DNA of 39,772 nucleotides from HGM11416 sp045596285 (GTDB lineage: Bacteria; Bacillota; Clostridia; Christensenellales; Borkfalkiaceae): the NCBI GenBank assembly GCA_045596285.1, contig JAZOCA010000076.1, positions 1 through 39,772 of the forward strand. The letters run 5' to 3'. Every line of letters begins with the position of its first letter. Position 1 is the stretch's first letter. Both the position numbers and the translations under genes were made by a program. A model generated the notes under the pieces. The model was given only the letters and a program-made list of their open reading frames with translations, did no database searches and was not told the origin of the DNA. Of this stretch, positions 34,240-39,772 are shown one piece after another.

Positions 34240-34932
34240 ATGAATAAATTAACGTTAAAAGAAAAACTGTTTTCTTTAAAAGATGAAAAGTATAGGCAGT
34301 TTCATATTCCGCTAATTCCTACGGTAAATGCCGAAAGGGTTATAGGGATTAAAGCGCCTATTTTGCGCGCGTTTTGCAAAGAGTTTTCAAAAGAAGATTA
34401 TGCAAAGAGCTTTTTAGAAGATTTGCCCCATTATTATTATGAAGAGAATAATTTGCACGCATTTTTAATAGAAAACTGTAAGGATTATCACCATTGCGTT
34501 CAGTTGTTAAATGAATTTTTGCCTTTTGTAGATAACTGGGCTACTTGTGATATGATGAATCCAAAGGTTCTTTTAAAAAATCGTGATTTACTTTTTAGCA
34601 CGGTTATTAAATTTTTAAAAAGCGATCACGTATACCAAGTTCGTTTTGGTATAGTGTGTGCAATGCGCGCCTTTACGGGCGAGTTTTTTAATAGGGAAAT
34701 TGCAGAAAAGATTTCTTCTATAAAAACAGATGAATATTACGTTAACAGCGCTATAGGCTGGTTTTTTGCAACTTTATTAACAAAAAATTACGATAGCGCG
34801 CTACCTTTTATTGAGCAAAATGCGCTTTCTATTACGGCGCATAATCTTGCAATAAAAAAGGCAAGGGAATCTCTTTGCGTTTCAAAAGAGAGAAAAGACT
34901 ATCTTAACAGTTTAAAAATGAAGGTAAAGTAA
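34240..34932 (+). CDS. DNA alkylation repair protein, AlkD-like HEAT-repeat glycosylase family
   Basis: The 230-residue all-helical protein has the DNA alkylation repair (PF08713) pattern. Stretches such as YYEENNLHAFLIE, FVDNWATCDMMNPK and EYYVNSAIGWFFATLL match the family, whose AlkC/AlkD members excise alkylated bases. The Asp and Trp in DNWATCD lie where the family keeps its active-site cleft. There is no Shine-Dalgarno sequence. The ATG sits directly after repeat copy 12 and overlaps the word TATAATG. The next gene starts two bases after its stop. It may be translated by re-initiation from the upstream gene. Confidence 0.82.
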   Translation: MNKLTLKEKLFSLKDEKYRQFHIPLIPTVNAERVIGIKAPILRAFCKEFSKEDYAKSFLEDLPHYYYEENNLHAFLIENCKDYHHCVQLLNEFLPFVDNWATCDMMNPKVLLKNRDLLFSTVIKFLKSDHVYQVRFGIVCAMRAFTGEFFNREIAEKISSIKTDEYYVNSAIGWFFATLLTKNYDSALPFIEQNALSITAHNLAIKKARESLCVSKERKDYLNSLKMKVK

Positions 34933-34934
34933 AA

Positions 34935-35519
34935 GTGGAATTTTTATTTTTTGATACCGAATGTGCCAACTGCTATGGTGGTAAGGGTAAAATATATAGT
35001 TTTGGCTATCTTATTACAGACGAGTATTTCAACATTTTAACACCCCCACAAGATCTTTTATTAAATCCTGATTGTAAATTTGATCCTTACGTTAAAAGAA
35101 ATATATTAGTTTACGATAGGGCTTATTTAAAAACCATGCCTAAATTTAACGAAAGATATGATTTTATAAAAGAATTATTAACGAAAAAGGGTAGAGTGTG
35201 TTTTGGGTACGGTATAGATAACGATTTGCGTTTTTTATCAGACGAATGTAAAAGATATTCTTTACCACAGTTAAAGCCTGTTATTTACGACGTTCAAAGG
35301 CTTATCGCAATAGCCGAAAATAAGCCCGCGCGCAAATTAAGCGTTGAATTTCAAGAACGTTTTGGCGAGCAGGAAGGCGCACACCGTAGCGACGTAGACG
35401 CCGTTAGAACAATGATGATTGCAAAACAGATATATCAAAATTTAAATCAAGATATAGTGGAACTTTTAAAAAAAGATAAAAAAATAAATAGGGCGAAAAA
35501 GAATAAAAATGTTGAATAA
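34935..35519 (+). CDS. DEDDh-type 3'-5' exonuclease domain protein
   Basis: The 194-residue protein has the exonuclease motifs of the DnaQ superfamily: FDTE (Asp7, Glu9), YGIDNDLRFL with Asp97, and HRSDVDA (His150, Asp155), the H-x4-D form typical of DEDDh enzymes. It probably degrades DNA or RNA from the 3' end; no other domain is attached. It starts with GTG, two bases after the AlkD-like gene, and AAGG within the end of that gene serves as ribosome binding site, so the two are coupled. The TAA stop lies inside repeat copy 13, and a canonical terminator follows. Confidence 0.82.
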   Translation: MEFLFFDTECANCYGGKGKIYSFGYLITDEYFNILTPPQDLLLNPDCKFDPYVKRNILVYDRAYLKTMPKFNERYDFIKELLTKKGRVCFGYGIDNDLRFLSDECKRYSLPQLKPVIYDVQRLIAIAENKPARKLSVEFQERFGEQEGAHRSDVDAVRTMMIAKQIYQNLNQDIVELLKKDKKINRAKKNKNVE

Positions 35520-35540
35520 TCGTCTTATAGCCTAACTTTT
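35510..35540 (+). repeat. dispersed TTAATCG repeat, copy 13
   Basis: The core ATAATCGTCTTATAG (35516-35530) is followed by CCTAACTTTT. The stop codon TAA of the exonuclease gene (35517-35519) is part of the core. A separate full terminator lies 37 bases downstream. Confidence 0.75.
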
Positions 35541-35566
35541 ACAGAAAAATAAACGTTTTTTATTAG

Positions 35567-35604
35567 ATGCGTCAGTAATAACTTCAATTACTGACGCATT
35601 TTTT
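35567..35604 (+). terminator. intrinsic terminator after the exonuclease gene
   Basis: ATGCGTCAGTAAT (35567-35579) pairs perfectly with ATTACTGACGCAT (35587-35599) over a 7-nt loop, and a T-run follows. Confidence 0.92.
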
Positions 35605-35748
35605 ATATGGAATAAAACGGGCTAAAAAATATACCGAAAACACGTATTGCCTTTTTGCTTGTTGCTTATTAAAAATCTTTTCGCTTTTTACTATTACAAA
35701 ACGTGCAATTTTTGTTATATGATTTTTATTAAACACATAAAATATTTT

Positions 35749-35961
35749 ATGAAGTTAAGCAAAGCAGTAGCGGGCAGAGAATATACGATTAAAGAAGTTT
35801 TGGCGGTAGGCGATACTTTAAGTAGATTGCAAAGTCTTGGGGTAAACAGCGGGGCAAGTATTTTTATTTTGTTTAATTGCAACGGAAGAGTTGTGGTAAT
35901 GGTAGGGCATCAAGAAATAGGGTTATGCAAAAACAGCGCAGAGAAAATAATAATAGTTTAG
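35749..35961 (+). CDS. feoA: ferrous iron transport protein FeoA
   Basis: The 70-residue SH3-like protein is the small cytoplasmic partner of FeoB. It starts at the ATG at 35749 (MKLSKAVAGREYTIKEV); a longer open frame from 35647 adds a hydrophobic stretch foreign to FeoA and is not used. The ATG has no Shine-Dalgarno sequence. Its last codons overlap the start of feoB by 37 bases in another frame. I see no recognisable Fur or DtxR box in the 140 bases upstream. Confidence 0.8.
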   Translation: MKLSKAVAGREYTIKEVLAVGDTLSRLQSLGVNSGASIFILFNCNGRVVVMVGHQEIGLCKNSAEKIIIV

Positions 35962-37790
35962 AAGAAGTAATAATAACGGGCATTGCAAATTCTGGCAAAA
36001 CAACCTTGTTTAACGGACTTACAGGGGATAGTCAAAGAGTGGGAAACTGGCACGGCGTAACAACTTGCGTTGCGAGCGGTTACTGTAAGATTGAAGGGGT
36101 TGGAAAAATAAAAATTAGCGATTTACCCGGCAGTTATTTTTCAGATAAATACACTTTAGAAAGCAGTTTTATTAAAAACGTGATTACAAAGGATAAAAAA
36201 GTAATTATCGTTTGCGAAGGGATTAATATTAAAAAGGGTATCGATTTATATAACAAAATATCTCCCCTTTGTAAAGTTTTATGTTTGATTATAAACATGA
36301 ATAAAGAACTTGAAAAAAAAGGCGGATATATCGACGAAAAAGTTTTACAGCGAAGATTACGGGTAAGAGTTGTAAAGGCGGAGTGTAACGACAAAAAAGA
36401 CGTAAACAAGATTAAACTTTTAATAGGAAAACTCGTTAAGGATAGAACGCGTACGCAAGTTTTTTATGCTAATATTGAAGAAAGCGAATATTTTAGGTCG
36501 CCGATAAAAAAGAATAAGCCGACTAAACTTGATTATTTGCTTTTTTCTAAGTTTTTCTGCGCGCTTTCTTGCTTACTGGTTTTTGTTGCAGTTTTATACC
36601 TTGCCTTTGGTTCTTATGGGCTTGGAAGTATGCTTGAAAGAATTGTTGAAAAACTGTTCATATATGCAGTTAATCAACCTATAGAAAGGCTTTTATCATT
36701 TATTAAAGCTAGTGATTTCCTTTTTAGATTCGTTACGGAAGGTGTTTTAGAAACGATTTTTTCATTAATAGTTTTTTTGCCAAGGTTAGCGATAATAAGG
36801 ATGTTTACCTTTTTTCTTGAAGAAAGTGGGTTTTTAGCGAGAATAGCTTTTACCTTTGATCCGCTTTTAAAAAAGGTGGGGATTTCTGGGCGCGCCTTGT
36901 TTGCCCTTTTATCGGGTTACGCATGCACGGTGAGCGGTGTTTTGTGTTGTAACGGATTAGAAAATAAAACCCTTAAAAATCGCGTTATAGGCGCACTTCC
37001 TTACCTAACTTGCTCTGCAAAAGCACCCGTTTACTTGTACGTTATAAATTTAGCGTCGTTATCATTTGGCTTTTACGTTCTTCCGCTTATATATTTTTTA
37101 GGTCTATGCTTGTGTTTGATTGTATGCATGATAGATAAAAGAATATCTGGCGATAAAGAGGGGGATTTTATAATTGAATTTCCGCCGTATAGGCTACCAA
37201 CGGCAAAAAGCGCCTTAAAAGCCTTGCAAAAGTTTACAAAAGAGTTTATAATAAAGGTAGGTTTAATAATAAGCGCGGTTAGTTTAGCCGTTTGGCTACT
37301 GAATAATTTAACAGTGGATTTCAATCTTGTAACTTCTTATTTACAAAGTAGCATTTTACAAGTTATTGCAACCACTCTTGCAGGTTTATTTAAACCTATA
37401 GGATTAAACGATACTTCATTAATATCCGCGCTTTTATGTGGGCTTGTTGCGAAAGAAAGCGTAATATCTACCATGCATTTGCTTGGGGCAAAGTTTTCTT
37501 CTCTTCGTCAAGGGATTGCTTTTTTATGGTTTATTTTTGCATATCCGCCTTGCGTAAGCGCTTTGATAACGATAGGTAAAGAATGTGGAATAAAAGGCCT
37601 ATTTAAAACTTTTTTTGTGCAAACGGCGGTTGCCTACGTTGGCGCATTGTATCTTTTTAAACCGCTGTGCGCTCTTTCGTTAACGGTATTGTTCGTTGTA
37701 ATCATAAAACGTTTTGTGATAAAGAAAAATAAAAAATTATACAGGTGCTGTGAATGCAAAAATTTACGTGTGAAAACAAAACCAAATTAA
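35925..37790 (+). CDS. feoB: ferrous iron transporter FeoB with a degenerate G4 motif
   Basis: The 621-residue protein combines a cytoplasmic GTPase-like domain with a membrane domain of about eight to ten helices that imports Fe2+. G1 is GIANSGKT (19-26), the switch region has GNWHGVT and G3 is DLPG (66-69). The G4 motif, NxxD in FeoB, reads NMNK (124-127), so the Asp that selects guanine is a Lys. The expected G5 serine/alanine is also not obvious (VVKAECND). The gating segments are conserved (SGYACTVSGVLCC, YLTCSAKAPVY and LVAKESVIST). The ATG at 35925 is the best start, as upstream frame is feoA overlap. It overlaps the next gene by 37 bases. Confidence 0.88.
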   Translation: MQKQRRENNNSLEEVIITGIANSGKTTLFNGLTGDSQRVGNWHGVTTCVASGYCKIEGVGKIKISDLPGSYFSDKYTLESSFIKNVITKDKKVIIVCEGINIKKGIDLYNKISPLCKVLCLIINMNKELEKKGGYIDEKVLQRRLRVRVVKAECNDKKDVNKIKLLIGKLVKDRTRTQVFYANIEESEYFRSPIKKNKPTKLDYLLFSKFFCALSCLLVFVAVLYLAFGSYGLGSMLERIVEKLFIYAVNQPIERLLSFIKASDFLFRFVTEGVLETIFSLIVFLPRLAIIRMFTFFLEESGFLARIAFTFDPLLKKVGISGRALFALLSGYACTVSGVLCCNGLENKTLKNRVIGALPYLTCSAKAPVYLYVINLASLSFGFYVLPLIYFLGLCLCLIVCMIDKRISGDKEGDFIIEFPPYRLPTAKSALKALQKFTKEFIIKVGLIISAVSLAVWLLNNLTVDFNLVTSYLQSSILQVIATTLAGLFKPIGLNDTSLISALLCGLVAKESVISTMHLLGAKFSSLRQGIAFLWFIFAYPPCVSALITIGKECGIKGLFKTFFVQTAVAYVGALYLFKPLCALSLTVLFVVIIKRFVIKKNKKLYRCCECKNLRVKTKPN

Positions 37791-38590
37791 GCGATTTTTT
37801 ACTTGATAAATATCAGGGCGGTTTGTCGTACGGTAAATTTTGCACTTTGCTTCGCAAAAAAGATATTAAAATCAATCAAAAAAGAGTTAATAAAGACTGT
37901 GTTTTACAAAAAGGCGATATAGTCGAATGTTATTTTGATGCCGAAATAGAACTTTTAACTCCTATTTACAAAGATGAAAACGTAGTTGTGTTAAACAAGC
38001 CACAGTCGATTACGTCGGAAGATTTTTATAATCGAGTAAAAGGGCAGTATGCAACCGCAATTTTTACTCACCGTTTAGATAGAAATACTTCAGGCGTTAT
38101 GATTTTTGCCTTAAACGAAGAAAGTTACGGCGAATTATACCAAGGTTTTAAAAACCGAACCTTTAGTAAGACCTATCATTGTTTGGTTAACGGCGCGTTT
38201 GAAAAAAAGCAAGCGCTTTTGCAAGACTATATGATTAAGGATGAAAAAATAGGGTTGGTTAAAGTTTATTCTAACGCGATTGAAGGGGCGAAAATAATAA
38301 AAACGCAGTATGAAGAAATTGCTAGAGCAGAATTTTCTTCCCTTTTAAAAGTAGAGTTGATTACGGGTAGAACGCATCAAATTAGGGCGCATCTTGCTTA
38401 TCACGGGCATTTTATCATAGGCGATGGAAAGTACGGCTCGGAAAGGGTGAATAAGATTTTTAAGGCTAGTAAACAACTATTAATAGCAACGAATTTGCAA
38501 CTGCATTTTAGCGAGCAAAGTTTGTTATTTTACCTAAACGGCAAGAATTTTTCTGTTGATTATAGCGGACTTTTTAAGTATTTAAAATAG
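37754..38590 (+). CDS. RluA-family pseudouridine synthase
   Basis: The 278-residue protein has an N-terminal S4-like part (about 9-60) and the RluA-type catalytic domain with HRLDRNTSG, in which Asp109 is the nucleophile, and the later LITGRTHQIRAHLAYHGH and GDGKYG motifs. It should convert a uridine in rRNA or tRNA to pseudouridine; the exact site cannot be told. Its ATG lies 37 bases before the end of feoB in another frame, so it is translationally coupled to an iron transporter with no obvious functional link. No terminator is seen before the tRNA promoter. Confidence 0.88.
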   Translation: MQKFTCENKTKLSDFLLDKYQGGLSYGKFCTLLRKKDIKINQKRVNKDCVLQKGDIVECYFDAEIELLTPIYKDENVVVLNKPQSITSEDFYNRVKGQYATAIFTHRLDRNTSGVMIFALNEESYGELYQGFKNRTFSKTYHCLVNGAFEKKQALLQDYMIKDEKIGLVKVYSNAIEGAKIIKTQYEEIARAEFSSLLKVELITGRTHQIRAHLAYHGHFIIGDGKYGSERVNKIFKASKQLLIATNLQLHFSEQSLLFYLNGKNFSVDYSGLFKYLK

Positions 38591-38669
38591 TAAATTTTCA
38601 CTTAAAAAAGATAACGAAAAAAAATATTGAAAAATTTTAAAAAAAATTTAAAAAACCACTAAAAAACAG

Positions 38670-38698
38670 TTGCCAAAACAAAAATTATTTGGTATTAT
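38670..38698 (+). promoter_or_regulatory. promoter of the tRNA cluster
   Basis: TTGCCA (38670-38675) and TATTAT (38693-38698) are 17 bases apart, 47 bases upstream of tRNA-Val. Confidence 0.72.
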
Positions 38699-38744
38699 AT
38701 ACAAGCATTAAGCGTGAACGCGCTTTGTTGCGGTCAAATGGTGT

Positions 38745-38820
38745 GGGAGCATAGCTCAGTTGGGAGAGCATCTGCCTTACAAGCAGGGGGTCACAGGTTC
38801 GAGCCCTGTTGTTCCCACCA
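38745..38820 (+). tRNA. tRNA-Val (anticodon TAC)
   Basis: The 76-base cloverleaf is complete: acceptor GGGAGCA with TGTTCCC, D arm GCTC/GAGC, anticodon loop CTTACAA, T loop TTCGAGC and an encoded CCA end. Confidence 0.96.
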
Positions 38821-38849
38821 TTAAAATTAATAACCAAAAATTGGAATAT

Positions 38850-38924
38850 GCGGGAATGGCTCAGTGGTAGAGCGTTGCCTTGCCAAGGCAAATGTCGCGA
38901 GTTCGAATCTCGTTTCCCGCTCCA
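38850..38924 (+). tRNA. tRNA-Gly (anticodon GCC)
   Basis: The 75-base cloverleaf has acceptor GCGGGAA pairing with TTCCCGC, anticodon loop TTGCCAA between TTGCC and GGCAA, T loop TTCGAAT and an encoded CCA. Confidence 0.96.
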
Positions 38925-38931
38925 TTTTTTT

Positions 38932-38954
38932 TGCCCAAAATTATCTTTTGGGCA
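38932..38954 (+). other. hairpin between tRNA-Gly and tRNA-Cys
   Basis: TGCCCAAAA (38932-38940) and TTTTGGGCA (38946-38954) pair perfectly. No T-run follows, so it is more likely a processing or spacer structure than a terminator. Confidence 0.55.
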
Positions 38955-38965
38955 TAAATATTTTC

Positions 38966-39040
38966 GGTACCATAGCCAAGCGGTAAGGCCAAGGTCTGCA
39001 ACACCTTTACGCCCCAGTTCAAATCTGGGTGGTACCTCCA
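38966..39040 (+). tRNA. tRNA-Cys (anticodon GCA)
   Basis: The 75-base cloverleaf has acceptor GGTACCA with TGGTACC, anticodon loop CTGCAAC between AAGGT and ACCTT, T loop TTCAAAT and an encoded CCA. Confidence 0.95.
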
Positions 39041-39077
39041 AAAAATTCGACAAGTTTCGTCTTGTCGAATTTTTTTA
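39041..39077 (+). terminator. intrinsic terminator of the tRNA cluster
   Basis: AAAAATTCGACAAG (39041-39054) pairs with CTTGTCGAATTTTT over a TTTCGT loop (39055-39060). A run of seven T ends it. Confidence 0.92.
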
Positions 39078-39079
39078 TC

Positions 39080-39245
39080 CATTGCGAAAGCAATGGTATA
39101 TCATCACGACGCAGTCGTGGATATTATCACCGAAGGTGTATATCATCAGCCGTAGGCTGTATCTTCTTTCGCAATGATGATATACAAGGCTTTCGCCTTG
39201 GTGATATACAAAACTTCGTTTTGATGATATACACGCCTTTGGCGT
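39080..39245. repeat. mini-hairpin array with constant spacers that invert half way
   Basis: Seven short hairpins with different stems follow one another: CATTGC/GCAATG (39080-39095), CACGAC/GTCGTG (39105-39119), CACC/GGTG (39128-39138), CAGCC/GGCTG (39147-39159), AAGGC/GCCTT (39186-39199), AAAAC/GTTTT (39210-39222) and ACGCC/GGCGT (39233-39245). In the left half the spacers are variants of GTATATCAT. In the right half they are ATGATATAC, its exact reverse complement. CTTTCGCAATG (39166-39176) is the reverse complement of 39080-39090, so the first element recurs inverted at the turning point. Loops are 3-4 nt (GAAA, GCA, GAA, GTA, TTTC, TTC, TTT). It directly follows the tRNA terminator and no convincing open frame fits it. 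Confidence 0.85.
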
Positions 39246-39274
39246 GATTGGGACGCTACAGTTCAAACCCAAAT

Positions 39275-39310
39275 AAAAAGTGGCAAAAACATCTTTTTAT
39301 CGCACTTTTT
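39275..39310 (+). other. A/T-flanked hairpin
   Basis: AAAAAGTG (39275-39282) pairs with CACTTTTT (39303-39310), with an inner AAAAA/TTTTT pairing. It may serve as a weak terminator for transcription through the hairpin array. Confidence 0.5.
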
Positions 39311-39312
39311 AC

Positions 39313-39347
39313 AAAAAAATAGCACTGCATACATAGTGCTTTTTTTA
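39313..39347 (+). terminator. intrinsic terminator-like hairpin
   Basis: AGCACT (39321-39326) pairs with AGTGCT (39335-39340), with an A-run before it and seven T after it. Confidence 0.65.
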
Positions 39348-39442
39348 TGGGAATAATAATTGCTCTTTCGGGGCTGTATCTTATAGGGCATTAGGGTGAA
39401 TGACTTATCGCGGATAGATAATATACCGTCTAATGCGGATGA

Positions 39443-39643
39443 CAACGTGAAGTAGATAAAGCAAATTATCAAGCGACTAAAGCTGAATCACGCGCACAAT
39501 TCGAAGAAGCAAAGGCGATGAGTAATCCCAACAGACGTAAAGCTGTTATGCAAGAAAAAAGAGATGAACAAATTGCAAGTGCAAACGAAAGAAAGGCTAT
39601 TGCAGAAGAACGTATTGCAAAAGCAAAAAATATTAATAACTAG
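39443..39643 (+). pseudogene. 3' remnant of a gene coding a coiled-coil protein
   Basis: An open frame of 66 codons from just after an in-frame TGA (39440-39442) to TAG (39641-39643) encodes a regular Ala/Glu/Lys/Arg-rich helix (for example KAVMQEKRDEQIASANERKA) and uses the same codons as real genes here. It has no acceptable start: no ATG with a ribosome binding site before the internal ATG at 39519. The bases upstream (39348-39440) show no coding frame. I read it as the tail of a longer gene cut off by a recombination or deletion near the hairpin array. The family is not recognised. Repeat copy 14 follows its stop at once. Confidence 0.45.
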
Positions 39644-39645
39644 TT

Positions 39646-39684
39646 AAAAGCGCCGATAATCGTGTTATATCGGCACTTTTCTTT
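39646..39684 (+). terminator. dispersed TTAATCG repeat, copy 14, folding as a terminator
   Basis: The core is ATAATCGTGTTATAT (39656-39670). AAAAGCGCCGATA (39646-39658) pairs with TATCGGCACTTTT (39668-39680) with one mismatch, and T-rich sequence follows. It lies three bases after the stop of the gene remnant. Confidence 0.78.
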
Positions 39685-39747
39685 TTTTATTCAATAAAAA
39701 ACCACCGCATTGACGTTCTTCTCTTAGGGATTTTTAATCCATAACAA

Positions 39748-39767
39748 AAGTATAGCCCACTATACTT
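39748..39767. repeat. short hairpin at the window end
   Basis: AAGTATAG (39748-39755) and CTATACTT (39760-39767) pair perfectly over CCCA. Just upstream GGATT/AATCC (39728-39740) forms another small hairpin. They resemble the other mini-hairpin clusters, but the window ends here. Confidence 0.45.
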
Positions 39768-39772
39768 CGCAA

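Noticed and set aside
34741..34770. Repeat-like sequence GTTAACAGCGCTATAGG inside the AlkD-like gene
   Set aside because: It encodes the family-conserved YVNSAIGWFF stretch, so protein constraint explains it; similarity to the dispersed repeat is taken as chance.
35647..35748. FeoA with a 34-residue N-terminal extension
   Set aside because: The extension is hydrophobic and Cys/Tyr-rich, unlike any FeoA; the ATG at 35749 gives a normal 70-residue FeoA.
38685..39177. Open frames of about 120 codons on both strands across the tRNA genes
   Set aside because: They overlap three certain tRNAs and their terminator; frames over tRNA genes are a known artefact and have no ribosome binding site.
39080..39245. 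CRISPR array
   Set aside because: The constant parts are only 9 nt, the variable parts are self-complementary hairpins and not spacers of about 30 nt, and no cas gene is present.
39029..39272. Open frames of 65-72 codons across the hairpin array
   Set aside because: They only translate the repeated hairpins and spacers and share sequence with the tRNA-Cys end; no start signal supports them.
493..39684. The dispersed repeats as integron attC sites
   Set aside because: GTTAATC does not fit the GTTRRRY core, no paired RYYYAAC partner is found, no integrase is present, and the repeats follow core genes such as mutS.

Overview
The window is AT-rich DNA that reads as chromosome of a strictly anaerobic, fermentative low-GC Gram-positive bacterium, most likely an uncultured member of the Clostridia. 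The signs are an NADH/ferredoxin-type [FeFe] hydrogenase operon, a D-lactate dehydrogenase, lipobox lipoproteins, an Opp/Dpp-type peptide importer, FeoA/FeoB, a PF06838 'methionine gamma-lyase family' protein, mostly AGGAG-type ribosome binding sites and TTGACA-17-TATAAT promoters. I cannot place it to family. The window opens inside one gene (1-170) and closes after an orphan 3' gene fragment (39443-39643).

Layout. 1-5370: a truncated gene end, a cluster of short hairpins, then four minus-strand genes (PHP-domain phosphoesterase, small membrane protein, D-lactate dehydrogenase, YgiQ radical SAM protein). 5715-6755: a lipoprotein gene bounded by two identical 35-nt direct repeats. 7241-11386: hydC-hydB-hydA, a three-subunit hydrogenase of the electron-bifurcating type, behind a strong promoter and an 18-nt palindrome. 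11932-13044: an endonuclease/exonuclease/phosphatase-fold protein. 13677-22947: an oppA-B-C-D-F operon with a DUF3899-like gene at its end. 23002-24549: a chorismate mutase and an M29 aminopeptidase. 24662-26869 (minus): a class A penicillin-binding protein. 26916-35519: miaB, mutS, mutL, a PLP enzyme, an AlkD-like protein and a DEDD exonuclease. 35749-38590: feoA-feoB-RluA-type pseudouridine synthase, overlapping end to end. 38745-39040: tRNA-Val, tRNA-Gly and tRNA-Cys with their own promoter and terminator, followed by an unusual mini-hairpin array.

Three things stand out. First, four proteins of the peptide transporter carry large extra segments: a Cys/His-rich module on the binding lipoprotein, about 230 residues in the first outer loop of OppC, about 380 helical residues inside OppD and about 95 coiled-coil-like residues inside OppF. 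OppD has also lost its four C-terminal cysteines. The matching elaboration of one transporter is the best candidate for an undescribed system. Second, a family of about 14 intergenic repeats with the core TTAATCGNNYTATAG followed by a T-run is scattered through the window, mostly just after stop codons. Third, 39080-39245 is a string of hairpins whose stems all differ while the spacers stay constant and switch to their reverse complement half way.

Metabolically the window suggests peptide uptake (Opp), intracellular peptide trimming (M29 aminopeptidase), fermentation to D-lactate and H2, and ferrous iron import to supply the many Fe-S enzymes (HydABC, MiaB, YgiQ).
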